DNA of 64,000 nucleotides, from assembly GCA_021792975.1 (NCBI GenBank), contig JAJYTR010000001.1, positions 1-64,000 on the forward strand, given 5' to 3'. Position 1 is the first letter of the stretch. Each line of letters starts with the position of its first letter. Made by a program: the position numbers and the translations under genes. The notes below the pieces were generated by a model. The model was not told the origin of the DNA, did not search any database, and worked only from the letters and a program-made list of their open reading frames with translations. This stretch comes from Pseudomonadota bacterium (lineage in GTDB: Bacteria > Pseudomonadota > Gammaproteobacteria > Xanthomonadales > Rhodanobacteraceae). Below are positions 29,003-40,573 of this stretch, one piece after another.

Positions 29003-29880
29003 AGCGGATTTTTGTCGTCGGATGCCCGCGTTCGGGCACCACCGTGGTGCAGGCGCTCATCGCCCGCCACCCGGATGTCTACACTCTGCCGGAAACCGAT
29101 TTCTTCGAAGCGCTGCATGGCGGCACCCAGGCACGCTGGGACGATCCCTACGCGGGCCGCGGGCAGCGCTGGTACCACCGGCGCCTGGGCCTGGCGCAGT
29201 CGCGCGGCCGCCGCCGCCTGCGGGGACTGGAGACGCAATTGCACGTGCGCCGCCGGACGCCGGTTCCCTGGCGCACGGCCGGCTGCACGCGGCGCTTCAT
29301 CGGCACGCTCGATCACGTCGCCGGACGCGCGGGATTCCGTGCCTGGGTCGAAAAAACCCCGCAGCACCTGCTGTACCTGGACGAGATCGCCGCGGCGGTG
29401 CCCGATGCGCTGTTCGTGCACGTCATCCGTCATGGCCGCGACGTACTGGCCTCGATCATCGATGCGGACCTGCACCAGCCGGGCGCGGACTTCGCCGGCG
29501 GCGTGGTCACCTGGACGCGGCGCTGGAACCGGGCGCTAGCCATCTCGCTGTCGTTCCGCGACCATCCCCGGCATTTCCTGCTCTGTCTGGAGGATCTGAC
29601 GCGGGATTTCGAGAACACCTGGAACGCCCTGCGCGACTTTTTGGGGTTGGAGCCGTCGCAGCCGCTGCTGGTGCGACCGGGCAGCCGGGTCAGCAGCGTC
29701 GATCACGAGCCCTGGCGGCGCCGCGAAGCGACCGGCGTGATCGGTCGTCCCGAGCACAAGTTCGAGCGTCTGTTCGGAGCCGAGGTGCGCGCTTGGATCG
29801 AAGCGCATCTGACCGATTACGCGCAGGCGCAGCGCGCGATCGGCACGCCGTCACGACAGCTCGCGCTGTCGCGACGGTGA
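28999..29880 (+). CDS. PAPS-dependent sulfotransferase family protein
   Basis: A 293-residue cytosolic sulfotransferase-fold protein from GTG 28999 (VKRIFVVGCPRSGTTVVQALI). The 5'-phosphosulfate-binding loop CPRSGTTVVQALIARHP near residue 9 and the 3'-phosphate motif HVIRHGRDVLASII near residue 150 are both present, with FVEKTP-like VEKTPQHLLYLDEIA between. It therefore probably transfers sulfate from PAPS to a hydroxyl or amine of an unknown acceptor. The GTG overlaps the stop of a 15-codon upstream ORF. No PAPS-synthesis genes lie in the window. Confidence 0.87.
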   Translation: MKRIFVVGCPRSGTTVVQALIARHPDVYTLPETDFFEALHGGTQARWDDPYAGRGQRWYHRRLGLAQSRGRRRLRGLETQLHVRRRTPVPWRTAGCTRRFIGTLDHVAGRAGFRAWVEKTPQHLLYLDEIAAAVPDALFVHVIRHGRDVLASIIDADLHQPGADFAGGVVTWTRRWNRALAISLSFRDHPRHFLLCLEDLTRDFENTWNALRDFLGLEPSQPLLVRPGSRVSSVDHEPWRRREATGVIGRPEHKFERLFGAEVRAWIEAHLTDYAQAQRAIGTPSRQLALSRR

Positions 29881-29913
29881 CTGGACGCGCGCCGCGGGGC
29901 AGGGCACTCCCCG

Positions 29914-30031
29914 GCGCGCAGCGGCGAGGGCCGGCGGCTCAGCCGCCGGCGGGACTTCCGCCCCTTGGAGTGCTTAGGCGGCTTTCTTGGCGGCGAGCTG
30001 GCGCAGTACGTAGGGCAGGATGCCGCCGTGG
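29914..30031. repeat. 118-bp direct repeat, distal copy of the acnA 3' end
   Basis: Identical to 30073-30190 except for one base (T30007/C30166), offset 159 bp. On the minus strand it encodes [17 protein letters not shown] and a stop, then the acnA trailer with a CCGGCGGCT-C-AGCCGCCGG hairpin (29931-29949). It has no start or upstream coding part, so it is a gene remnant, not a gene. Confidence 0.95.
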
Positions 30032-30050
30032 TGGCCGAGACGGTGCGTTT

Positions 30051-30082
30051 GCGCGATGCCTTGAAGGGCATCGCGCGCAGCG
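30051..30082 (-). repeat. 32-nt palindromic element shared with the lysS downstream region
   Basis: Minus-strand sequence CGCTGCGCGCGATGC, then CCTTCAAG, then GCATCGCGC. The arms pair over 10 bp around TTGAAG (plus strand 30051-30076). It aligns with 19462-19493 at 29 of 32 positions and sits between the two copies of the acnA end. Confidence 0.8.
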
Positions 30083-30132
30083 GCGAGGGCCGGCGGCTCA
30101 GCCGCCGGCGGGACTTCCGCCCCTTGGAGTGC

Positions 30133-32814
<2,682 letters not shown>

Positions 32815-32945
32815 GTCGGGCTCCTTGCAGGCGGTAGGAATCGGTCGGGCGCGCCACGCACGACACGCGGCCGGAGCGCAGCGGCATCCCTGCAGACGCG
32901 ATAGCATGGCCGCTTCCCGTGTGGCGCACAATCACAAGCGATCAC

Positions 32946-33878
32946 ATGCAGCGTTCGATGATTTCGGCGGCGCTGGCTGCGGTTTCCCTGCGCGATCTGG
33001 CACTGGTGCAGGCGGTGGCCCGTGCCGGCAGCTTCAACAGCGCGGCGCGCGCCATGCACATCAGTCCCTCGGGCCTCTCGCACCAGGTGCACAAGGTCGA
33101 GCAGGCGCTGGGGGTGCCGCTGTTCGAGCGCGGCGCGCGGCGCGTGCTGCCCAGCAGCGCCGGACGCGACCTGCTGGCTCAGGTCGACGCGGTGCTGGCT
33201 GCGGCCGAGCATCTGCAGACACGGGCGCGCGCCGGCGCCGTCGCCTTCGGCGGCGAGCTGCGCCTGGGCGTGCCCGCCTCGCTGGGGCCCTATCTGCTGC
33301 CGCATCTGATCGTGCCCTTTCCGCGCGCCTTCCCGGGCGCGCATCTGGATCTGTCGGAAGGCAAACCGCGCGGCCTGCTGCGGCGTCTGCATGAAGCGGA
33401 ACTGGATGCGGTGCTGGCGCCGGTGACGGCCGCGCCGGCCGGGCTGACGCAGCAGCCGCTGTTTTTCGAACCATGGGACGCGATGATGCGCGCCGATCAC
33501 CCGCTGGCCGGCCGGCGTAGCATGACCGTGCGGCAACTGGATGCCGCGGGCGCCACCCTGATGGCCGAAGGCCCGGCCGCGGCGGCAGCGGGGGACGTGC
33601 AGGATCTCAGTCTGGAGAGCCTGGCCGCGCTGCTGCGCCTGCGCGGCGGGTGTGCGCTGGTGCCGGCGCTGGCACACGTGCGGCTCGCCTCGATGCCGGA
33701 CATCGTTCTGGCGCGCATCCGCGGCAACGGACCGGGGCGGGAGATCGCGCTGTACTGGCGCGAAGCGGCGCCCTGGCGCGACGATCTCGTGCGTTTCGCG
33801 ATGCTGCTGCGCGAAGTGGCGCGGCGCCTGCCGCGCCTGCGCCCGCGCGGCGGCGGGACGGCAGCCGCTCAGCCCTGA
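32946..33878 (+). CDS. LysR-family transcriptional regulator
   Basis: 310 residues from ATG 32946; ATG 32958 is an alternative. The N-terminal winged HTH reads LRDLALVQAVARAGSFNSAARAMHISPSGLSHQVHKVEQALGVPLFERGARRVLPSSAGRDLLAQ. A periplasmic-binding-protein-like effector domain follows (GELRLGVPASLGPYLLPHLI). Its wording resembles the OxyR branch, but no redox cysteine pair is present (the only late Cys is in GGCALVPAL), so peroxide sensing is unlikely by that mechanism. The divergent layout with acnA suggests it controls acnA and itself. A direct repeat ATCACA-AGCG-ATCACA ends at its ATG. Confidence 0.88.
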   Translation: MQRSMISAALAAVSLRDLALVQAVARAGSFNSAARAMHISPSGLSHQVHKVEQALGVPLFERGARRVLPSSAGRDLLAQVDAVLAAAEHLQTRARAGAVAFGGELRLGVPASLGPYLLPHLIVPFPRAFPGAHLDLSEGKPRGLLRRLHEAELDAVLAPVTAAPAGLTQQPLFFEPWDAMMRADHPLAGRRSMTVRQLDAAGATLMAEGPAAAAAGDVQDLSLESLAALLRLRGGCALVPALAHVRLASMPDIVLARIRGNGPGREIALYWREAAPWRDDLVRFAMLLREVARRLPRLRPRGGGTAAAQP

Positions 33879-34507
33879 TCGAGCCGGTTGCGCGTCAGCA
33901 GGCCGCGCGCCAGCATCAGCGTCTGCCGGCGTTGCAGCAGCAGCCGCCATTGCGAACCGCCCAATTGCCGCCACAGCACGGCGGCGCGCACGGCGGCCAG
34001 CAGCGCGGCGCGGATGCGTTCGACGATGGCGGGCTGGTTGAGCATCTGCGGATTGCCGGTGACCAGCACCCGCGGGCGCAGACTGCTGAGCGTCTCGGCG
34101 TACAGAGCGGCCATTCTGGCCACCACGGTCGGGTGATCGGCGCTGCCGAAGTGTTCGGCCTGGCGCTGGGCATCGCGCAGTCCCTGCTGCAGGTGTTCCA
34201 CCCGCGGCGGGTCGCCCATCAGCCGGCGCTCCAGGCGCAGCACGGTCAGGGCCATGCGGTTGATCATGGCATCGGCCTGCCTGCCGCCCAGTTGCTGCAG
34301 CAGCGTCTGCATGCCCAGCCGCAGGCCGCCGCCGCCCTCGAACACGGACGCGGTGCTGGGCGCATCGATGCGCAGCACGCTGGCCAGGCTGGTGCTGAAT
34401 GCAGGGCCGTCGGCATTGCCTTGCGTGGCCAGCGTGCGCACTAGCGCCAGCGCCTGAAACAGCGCGGCCAGGGCCAGGGTACGTTCTTCGGAGCGGTCTG
34501 CGGTCAT
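33869..34507 (-). CDS. hflD: HflD-type high-frequency lysogenization protein homologue
   Basis: A 212-residue helical, membrane-associated protein. The start is ATG 34507 (MTADRSEERTLALAALFQALALVRTLATQG); the track extends wrongly upstream. The family pattern is visible: ALFQALALV near the start, LGGRQADAMINRMALTVLRLERRL in the centre, and NPQMLNQPAIVERIRAALLAAVRAAVLWRQLGGSQWRLLLQRRQTL near the end. In E. coli the gene follows mnmA, exactly as here, and HflD affects lambda CII stability; its normal cellular role is unclear. The usual next gene, purB, is missing; the LysR gene overlaps its 3' end by 10 bp in convergent orientation. Confidence 0.88.
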   Translation of the reverse strand: MTADRSEERTLALAALFQALALVRTLATQGNADGPAFSTSLASVLRIDAPSTASVFEGGGGLRLGMQTLLQQLGGRQADAMINRMALTVLRLERRLMGDPPRVEHLQQGLRDAQRQAEHFGSADHPTVVARMAALYAETLSSLRPRVLVTGNPQMLNQPAIVERIRAALLAAVRAAVLWRQLGGSQWRLLLQRRQTLMLARGLLTRNRLDQG

Positions 34508-34547
34508 CGTCGGAGAGGGATGGAAGAAGACGGCTGCGGATCCAGTC

Positions 34548-35645
34548 TCACGCCGCGAGGCCGCCGTACGCCGCGTCGCTGGCCTCGATGGTAGCGCCAC
34601 CGAGGCAGATCTCGCCGCGGTAGAACACCAGCGCCTGGCCCGGGGCCGGGGCACGCTGCGGCCGTTCGAAGCGCACGCTGCAGCCCGCTGCGTCCAGGGT
34701 CACCTCGCAGTCCTGCGCGGGCTGCCGGTAACGCACCTGGGCCTGGGCCCGGAAACGCTGCGCCGGCGCGCGGCCGGCAACCCAGCTGGCCGTACCGGTG
34801 CGTACATGACGCGCGTCCAGCCAGTGTGCCGCGTCGCCCTGCGCCACGATCAGGGTATTGCTCCGCACGTCCTTGCCGACGACGTACCAGGCGCCGCCTG
34901 CCGCGCCGCGCACGCCGCCCAGTTGCAGCCCCTCCCGCTGGCCGAGCGTGAAGTACAGCGCGCCGGGATGCTCACCCAGGCGCCGTCCGCGCGTGTCCAC
35001 GATGGGACCGGGCTGCGCCGGCAGATACTGCGAGAGAAAACCGCGGAAATCGCGTTCCCCGATGAAGCAGATGCCGGTGGAATCCTTCTTGGCCTGGGTG
35101 GCCAGACCCCGCCGCCTCGCCAGCGCGCGCACTTCGCTCTTGCGCATTCCACCCAGCGGGAAGCTCGTGCGTGCCAGTTCGCGCTGACCCAGCAGGTGCA
35201 GAAAATAGCTCTGGTCCTTGCCGGGATCCACGCCGCGCAGCAGCCGGAATCCGTCATCGCCTTCCTGCACGCGTGCGTAGTGCCCGGTGGCGATACCTTC
35301 GGCCCCCAGCGCCAGCGCCGCATCGAGGAAGGCCTTGAACTTGATTTCGCGGTTGCACAGCACGTCGGGATTGGGGGTGCGTCCGCGCGCGTATTCGTCG
35401 AGGAAATGCCGGAACACCGTGCGCAGGTAGTCGTCGGCGAAGTCGCGTACATGGAAGCGCAGACCCAGCTGGCCGGCGACCGCCACCGCGTCGCGCCGGT
35501 CGGCCTCGGCGCGGCAGTGCGGGTCGTCGTCGTCACCGCGCCAGTTGCGCATGTGGATGGCCTCCACCGCGTGGCCGGCCTGCTGCAGCAGCAGCGCCGC
35601 CACCGAGGAGTCCACCCCGCCGGAAAGGCCGATCGCGATGCGCAT
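34548..35645 (-). CDS. mnmA: tRNA-specific 2-thiouridylase MnmA
   Basis: Installs the 2-thio group on U34 of tRNA-Lys, -Glu and -Gln, using sulfur relayed by IscS and Tus proteins. The start is ATG 35645 ([20 protein letters not shown]), giving 365 residues. The PP-loop is GLSGGVDSS. The catalytic cysteines lie in [15 protein letters not shown] and [16 protein letters not shown], with TGHYAR between. The C-terminal beta-barrel ends in [18 protein letters not shown]. The nudix gene stop is one base upstream of its start, so translation is probably coupled. The order nudJ-mnmA-hflD matches E. coli. Confidence 0.97.
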   Translation of the reverse strand: MRIAIGLSGGVDSSVAALLLQQAGHAVEAIHMRNWRGDDDDPHCRAEADRRDAVAVAGQLGLRFHVRDFADDYLRTVFRHFLDEYARGRTPNPDVLCNREIKFKAFLDAALALGAEGIATGHYARVQEGDDGFRLLRGVDPGKDQSYFLHLLGQRELARTSFPLGGMRKSEVRALARRRGLATQAKKDSTGICFIGERDFRGFLSQYLPAQPGPIVDTRGRRLGEHPGALYFTLGQREGLQLGGVRGAAGGAWYVVGKDVRSNTLIVAQGDAAHWLDARHVRTGTASWVAGRAPAQRFRAQAQVRYRQPAQDCEVTLDAAGCSVRFERPQRAPAPGQALVFYRGEICLGGATIEASDAAYGGLAA

Positions 35646-35646
35646 C

Positions 35647-36129
35647 TCAGCTGCCGCGGCCGCGTGCCAGCGGCGCGATGCTCCGCAGCGGCAGGCGCTG
35701 TCCGCCCAGCCAGGCATCGATGCTGGCCAGCACCAGCGGCGTGCGCAGCCGCGGCGCCTGGGCGGCGATTTCGCCGCGGCTCAGCCACAGCGCGCGCACG
35801 ATGCCCGCATCCAGCGGACGACGCGGGTCATGCCGCAGTGCCTCGGCCGAAAAGGCGAAGCGCAGCGTGGTGTCTCCATGCCGCGGGTTGATCCAGGGCA
35901 TGACGCCGATGAAATGCAGCGGCCGCACGTGCCAGCCGGTTTCCTCCAGCGTTTCGCGGACCATGGCGGCGGCCAGATCCTCGCCGGATTCCAGGTGGCC
36001 TGCGGGCTGGTTCAGACACAACTGCTGCTGCACATTTTCTTCCACCATCAGAAACCGGTCCCGGCACGCCACCACGGCGGCGACGGTGACCCGCGGGCGC
36101 CAGACCTGGGTGGTTTCCTCGTGCGGCAT
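35647..36129 (-). CDS. nudJ: Nudix hydrolase, NudJ-like
   Basis: 160 residues from ATG 36129, which has GGAGG seven bases upstream. The Nudix box GX5EX7REUXEEXGU is complete: [23 protein letters not shown]. Flanking family wording is [34 protein letters not shown] and [25 protein letters not shown]. coli NudJ hydrolyses thiamine pyrophosphates and nucleoside di- and triphosphates and is also the gene before mnmA, which supports the name. It is divergent from clpS across 150 bp. Confidence 0.92.
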   Translation of the reverse strand: MPHEETTQVWRPRVTVAAVVACRDRFLMVEENVQQQLCLNQPAGHLESGEDLAAAMVRETLEETGWHVRPLHFIGVMPWINPRHGDTTLRFAFSAEALRHDPRRPLDAGIVRALWLSRGEIAAQAPRLRTPLVLASIDAWLGGQRLPLRSIAPLARGRGS

Positions 36130-36279
36130 TGCAATCCTCCGGAGCGGCCGCATTCTGCCATCGTTGCCCGGCGCCTCCATGGGTGACCCCGCCCGCCGCG
36201 GGCGATTCCGCCGGCCCGTGCCGGTGGCAGACTAGACCCGGGCCGCGCCTGCCGATCCGGCTTGCCAGGATCTCCGACC

Positions 36280-36615
36280 ATGTCCGCCGAACTGCCACGT
36301 CCTGAATCCGAGCCCGAACACGAGCACGGACTGGCGCTGGAAACCGCCAAGCCCGAGCTGCAGCGGCCCTCCATGTTCCAGGTGGTGCTGCTGAACGACG
36401 ATTACACGCCGATGGAGTTCGTGGTCGAGGTGCTGCGGGTGTTCTTCGGCATGCACCAGGAACGCGCGGTGCAGGTGATGCTGCACGTGCACCACCGCGG
36501 CAAGGGGGTGTGCGGCGTGTTCACGCGCGAGGTGGCCGAGACCAAGGTCAACCAGGTGAACGAGTACGCGCGCACACACCAGCACCCGTTACTGTGCGAT
36601 ATGGAAAAGCTCTAA
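36280..36615 (+). CDS. clpS: ATP-dependent Clp protease adaptor ClpS
   Basis: N-end-rule adaptor that binds proteins with N-terminal Leu, Phe, Tyr or Trp and delivers them to ClpA. 111 residues from ATG 36280; the TTG at 36262 is less likely. The core motif is [26 protein letters not shown], followed by [32 protein letters not shown]. The first 30 acidic residues form the disordered arm that enters the ClpA pore. clpA starts 40 bp downstream. Together with aat (1 kb) the window encodes substrate tagging, recognition and unfolding. Confidence 0.97.
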   Translation: MSAELPRPESEPEHEHGLALETAKPELQRPSMFQVVLLNDDYTPMEFVVEVLRVFFGMHQERAVQVMLHVHHRGKGVCGVFTREVAETKVNQVNEYARTHQHPLLCDMEKL

Positions 36616-36655
36616 GCTGCCCCCAGATCGCCGGCAACTCCACGAGGTCACTCCC

Positions 36656-38926
36656 ATGTTCAGCAAGGATCTCGAACTCACCATCGGCCAATGCTACAAG
36701 GACGCCCGCGAGCACCGTCATGAATTCATGACGGTCGAGCATCTGCTCCTGGCCCTGCTGGGCAATGCGGCGGCCACCGCAGCCCTGCGCGCCTGCGGCG
36801 CCGAGCTGGGCAAGCTCGAACACGAGCTGCGCGAGGTCATCGCGCAGACCGTGCCGGTACTGCCGCCCGACGACGAACGCGACACCCAGCCCACGCTGGG
36901 CTTCCAGCGCGTGCTGCAGCGCGCGGTCTATCACGTGCAGTCGTCGGGCCGCAAAGAGGTGACCGGCGCCAACGTCCTGGTGGCCATTTTCGGCGAGAAG
37001 GATTCGCACGCGGTGTATTTCCTCAATCAGCAGGAAGTCACCCGGCTGGACGTGGTCAACTACATCTCGCACGGCATCGCCAAGCTGGAGTCGGAGGGTG
37101 CTGCCGGCGCGCAGCAGAGCGAGCGCGAGCAAGATGAGAGCGGGGAGGGCAAGTCCAACCCGCTGCACGAGTTCGCGCTCAACCTCAACGAGCAGGCGCG
37201 GCAGGGCAAGATCGATCCGCTGATCGGCCGCGGCGTGGAGATCGAGCGCACCATCCACGTGCTGTGCCGCCGGCGCAAGAACAATCCGCTGTACGTGGGC
37301 GAAGCCGGCGTCGGCAAGACCGCGCTGGCCGAGGGCCTGGCACGGCGCATCGTCGAGGGCGAGGTGCCGGAAATCCTCAAGGACACCACGGTCTGGGCGC
37401 TCGATCTCGGCGCGCTGGTGGCCGGCACCAAGTATCGCGGCGACTTCGAGAAACGCCTGAAGGGCGTGATCGCGCAGTTGCGCAAGGATCCCAAGGCGAT
37501 CCTGTTCATCGACGAGATCCACACCATCATCGGCGCCGGTTCGGCTTCGGGAGGCACCATGGATGCCTCGAACCTGATCAAGCCGGTGCTGGCCTCGGGC
37601 GAACTCCGGTGCATCGGTTCGACCACGTTCCAGGAATACCGCGGTGTGTTCGAGAAGGACCGCGCGCTGGCGCGGCGTTTCCAGAAGATCGACGTGCCGG
37701 AGCCCTCGCTCGCCGAGAGCGTGGAGATCCTGCAGGGCCTCAAGAGCCGCTTCGAGGCGCACCACAGCGTCGAGTACACCACCGAGGCCCTGAAAGCGGC
37801 CGTCGACCTTTCGGTGCGGCATCTGCCCGACCGCCTGTTGCCGGACAAGGCCATCGACGTCATCGACGAGGCCGGTGCACGCCAGCGTCTGCTGCCGCCG
37901 GAATCGCGCAGTGCGCGTGTGGACGTGTCCGACATCGAGTACATCATCGCGCGCATGGCGCGCATTCCGCAGAAACAGGTTTCCGCATCCGACCGCGACG
38001 TTCTGCGCAACCTGGACCGCAATCTCAAGATGGTGGTGTTCGGCCAGGACGAGGCCATCGACACCCTCACCGCGGCCATCAAGATGGCGCGCTCCGGCCT
38101 GGGCAATCCGCAGAAGCCGATCGGGTGCTTTCTGCTGGCCGGTCCCACCGGCGTCGGCAAGACCGAGGTGACCCGCCAGCTGGCCATGCAGCTCGGCATC
38201 GAGCTGATCCGTTTCGACATGTCCGAATACATGGAGGGGCATTCGGTCAGCCGCCTGATCGGGGCACCGCCCGGCTATGTGGGTTTCGACCAGGGCGGCC
38301 TGCTCACCGAGGCGGTGGTCAAGCATCCGCACTGCGTGGTGCTGCTGGACGAGATCGAAAAGGCCCACCCCGACGTGTTCAACATCCTGCTGCAGGTAAT
38401 GGATCGCGGTGCGCTCACCGACACCAACGGGCGCGAGGCGAATTTCAAGAATGTGATCCTGGTGATGACCACCAACGCCGGCGCCACGCTGGCGGCGAGG
38501 CGCAGCATCGGTTTCATCGAACAGAACCATGCCGGCGACGCGATGGAGGTGATCCGCCGTACCTTCAGCCCGGAATTCCGCAACCGGCTCGACGCGACCG
38601 TGCAGTTCGGCGCACTGGGCATCGACCACATCCTGCGCGTGGTGGACAAGTTCCTGATCGAGCTGGAGGCGCAGCTCAACGAGAAGCAGGTCAGCCTCAA
38701 CGTCGACGCCGATGCACGGCGCTGGCTGGCCGAACACGGATTCGACCCGCAGATGGGTGCGCGGCCGATGGCGCGCGTGATTCAGGAGCAGGTCAAGCGG
38801 CCTCTGGCCGACGAACTGCTGTTCGGCAAGCTGGCCAACGGTGGCCGTGTCACCTTGCGGGTGCTGGGCGGCAAGCTGGTCACCGAGGTCGAATCCAGCG
38901 CGCCGGTGGCGGAAACCGTGGGCTGA
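36656..38926 (+). CDS. clpA: ATP-dependent Clp protease ATP-binding subunit ClpA
   Basis: Hexameric AAA+ unfoldase that partners with ClpP. 756 residues. The N-domain (about 1-145) has two Clp-N repeats (HEFMTVEHLLLALLG). D1 Walker A is GEAGVGKTALAEGLA and D2 Walker A is GPTGVGKTEVTRQLA, with Walker B ILFIDEIHTIIGAG and CVVLLDEIEKAHPDV. The ClpP-docking loop reads RRSIGFIEQN, an IGF rather than the IGL of E. coli ClpA. The C-terminus (FGKLANGGRVTLRV) is a normal D2-small domain. Cotranscribed with clpS. Confidence 0.97.
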   Translation: MFSKDLELTIGQCYKDAREHRHEFMTVEHLLLALLGNAAATAALRACGAELGKLEHELREVIAQTVPVLPPDDERDTQPTLGFQRVLQRAVYHVQSSGRKEVTGANVLVAIFGEKDSHAVYFLNQQEVTRLDVVNYISHGIAKLESEGAAGAQQSEREQDESGEGKSNPLHEFALNLNEQARQGKIDPLIGRGVEIERTIHVLCRRRKNNPLYVGEAGVGKTALAEGLARRIVEGEVPEILKDTTVWALDLGALVAGTKYRGDFEKRLKGVIAQLRKDPKAILFIDEIHTIIGAGSASGGTMDASNLIKPVLASGELRCIGSTTFQEYRGVFEKDRALARRFQKIDVPEPSLAESVEILQGLKSRFEAHHSVEYTTEALKAAVDLSVRHLPDRLLPDKAIDVIDEAGARQRLLPPESRSARVDVSDIEYIIARMARIPQKQVSASDRDVLRNLDRNLKMVVFGQDEAIDTLTAAIKMARSGLGNPQKPIGCFLLAGPTGVGKTEVTRQLAMQLGIELIRFDMSEYMEGHSVSRLIGAPPGYVGFDQGGLLTEAVVKHPHCVVLLDEIEKAHPDVFNILLQVMDRGALTDTNGREANFKNVILVMTTNAGATLAARRSIGFIEQNHAGDAMEVIRRTFSPEFRNRLDATVQFGALGIDHILRVVDKFLIELEAQLNEKQVSLNVDADARRWLAEHGFDPQMGARPMARVIQEQVKRPLADELLFGKLANGGRVTLRVLGGKLVTEVESSAPVAETVG

Positions 38927-39120
38927 GCGGCGGCCCCGGGGCCGGTGCGGCGGAGTGGGCGGCAGGGGGGATCGCCATCCTGCTGGCGCGCGGCGCCGAA
39001 TCGGGGCGGGCTGCGATCGCGTTGCGCGGAATTGCATCGGCAGGACGCCGCCGGGTCCCGCGCCGTATCCCGCACCGGCGGGCGCATCCGCTGCCTGCGC
39101 GGGACGATGCCTTCCCGGCG

Positions 39121-39339
39121 TCACTTCATGCGGTAGGTGATGCGTGCCTTGGTGAGATCGTAGGGCGTCATTTCCACCTTGACCTTGTCGCCGGTGAGAA
39201 TGCGGATGTAGTTCTTGCGCATGCGCCCGGAAATGTGTGCGGTCACGATGTGACCGTTTTCCAGTTGCACGCGGAACATGGTGTTGGGCAGGGTTTCGGC
39301 GACCGTGCCTTCCATTTCGATGACGTCGTCTTTGGCCAT
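39121..39339 (-). CDS. infA: Translation initiation factor IF-1
   Basis: A 72-residue OB-fold factor that occupies the ribosomal A site during initiation. The start is ATG 39339 ([30 protein letters not shown]); the 263-codon track ORF is open far upstream only because no stop interrupts the frame. Typical blocks are [33 protein letters not shown]. It is convergent with clpA, as often in gammaproteobacteria. The 194 bp between clpA and infA contain GC-rich inverted repeats (CGGCCCCGGGGCCG) but no gene. Confidence 0.97.
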   Translation of the reverse strand: MAKDDVIEMEGTVAETLPNTMFRVQLENGHIVTAHISGRMRKNYIRILTGDKVKVEMTPYDLTKARITYRMK

Positions 39340-39464
39340 GTACGGGGCGCTTGCGCGGCGCGTGGCCGCTCGGATTCGCCATTGTGCCATGCGGCGCGCG
39401 ACGGCGATACCGCCGGGCCGCCCGTTTGCGCCGCCGCGCGGAGGGGCAGTCCCCGGCGAAACAT

Positions 39465-39726
39465 TTATTGGATGCGCGCATGCATTTTTGCCTCGATGCG
39501 CGCGCATCGGCGCGGGCGGAAAGCCCGGCCCGGCCTGCAGGTACACCTCGTCCACGCCCAGCTCGACCCGTCCTGCGATGCCGGGACGCTGGAAATGCAA
39601 CCGCATCCCTTCCCGGCGCGTGGCCACGCCGCAGCCTGCATGCAGTTCGCCGGAAATCCGCTCCAGCACGGCGCGTGGCTGCGCGGCCTGGAGCATGCGA
39701 TGCCGGCGGATGGTGATGCGCGGCAT
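39465..39726 (-). pseudogene. Polyhydroxyalkanoic-acid-system (PHA_gran_rgn) family gene with a frameshift near its 3' end
   Basis: Starting at ATG 39726 the minus strand reads [28 protein letters not shown], then [29 protein letters not shown], which resembles the roughly 90-residue PHA-granule system family by memory of its pattern (LxFxRxGVxGxIxV). In a CGCGCGC tract near 39508 the frame slips: the family-like ending [12 protein letters not shown] and a stop continue one frame over (the 39465..39749 ORF). One extra base (or two lost) in the CG run would explain it. Either a decaying gene or a sequence error; the uncorrected frame stays open into infA. Family assignment is moderate. Confidence 0.55.
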
Positions 39727-39781
39727 GCGCACAGCAGGGCGGGCGGCACCTGCTGCTAGAGTCGCCCGCAGGAGTGAAACG

Positions 39782-40555
39782 ATGCGCATCGCCGTCCTGT
39801 TTCCGGAACCATCCGAATTCAGCCGCAGTACCGCCGAGGTGAGCCTGGGCAGCGGCGAAAGCGACGACCTGAAACTGCAGGCGGCGGGCGTGCTTGCCGG
39901 GCACGCGCGCATCCGCCACGACGCCCGCGGCTATGTGCTCGAAGTCGGCACCGGCGGCGGCGTCACCCACGTCAATGCGCGTCCGGTACGCCAGCGGGCG
40001 CTCCTGCACCCCGGCGACCACGTGAGCCTCGGGACAGCGCAGATCCTGCTGCTGGGCGAGCATGTGCGCGAGGCGTGCACACCTGAAACACGCCCCGATG
40101 CCGTCCTGCAGCCCGGTGCGCTGGCGCTGCGTGGGGTATCCGGCGCGCGCAGCGGGGCCGTGCTGGTGGTCGCGCCGACGCTCGAACTGGGCCCCGACGG
40201 GCTGCCCTGCGCGGCCTGCGAAGGCGCGCCGCATGTCGTCCTCATGAGCGTTGCGGGACGTCCCGCGCTGAGAACCGTGGGCCTGTCGCCGGAGGACTGG
40301 CCGCGCATCAACGGACATCCGGTGGCGAGCGTCTGGCTGCAGGACGGCGACCAGATCGCCATCGGCGGGCAGCGTTACCTGCTCGACGCACCGGCGGATG
40401 CGGCGCGCGGCGATTCCGCGCGCCTCTCCATGGTCCCTCCGGAGGCCGCCCAGCCCGAGGACACCGCCGGCTCGCGCCGCGAAGTGCGGTGGCTGCTGCT
40501 GACCGCCGCGGCCATCGCGCTGATCATGGTCATGCTGCTGGCCCTGCGCCACTGA
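39782..40555 (+). CDS. FHA-domain protein with C-terminal membrane anchor
   Basis: 257 residues from ATG 39782; the track start overlaps infA and is spurious. The first 100 residues look like a forkhead-associated domain ([36 protein letters not shown], then [30 protein letters not shown]). A second partial FHA-like pattern occurs at about 165-215 ([28 protein letters not shown]). The C-terminus is one hydrophobic helix ([19 protein letters not shown]) ending six bases from the stop, so it is tail-anchored with the FHA part in the cytoplasm. FHA domains bind phosphothreonine, but no Ser/Thr kinase is visible nearby. serC follows after 18 bp. Confidence 0.78.
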   Translation: MRIAVLFPEPSEFSRSTAEVSLGSGESDDLKLQAAGVLAGHARIRHDARGYVLEVGTGGGVTHVNARPVRQRALLHPGDHVSLGTAQILLLGEHVREACTPETRPDAVLQPGALALRGVSGARSGAVLVVAPTLELGPDGLPCAACEGAPHVVLMSVAGRPALRTVGLSPEDWPRINGHPVASVWLQDGDQIAIGGQRYLLDAPADAARGDSARLSMVPPEAAQPEDTAGSRREVRWLLLTAAAIALIMVMLLALRH

Positions 40556-40573
40556 CTGACCGGAGATGACCCC

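Noticed and set aside
39121-39912. A 263-residue version of IF-1
   Set aside because: The extra N-terminal part is a separate family protein and spacer read in the same frame; IF-1 is 72 residues and has its own ATG at 39339.
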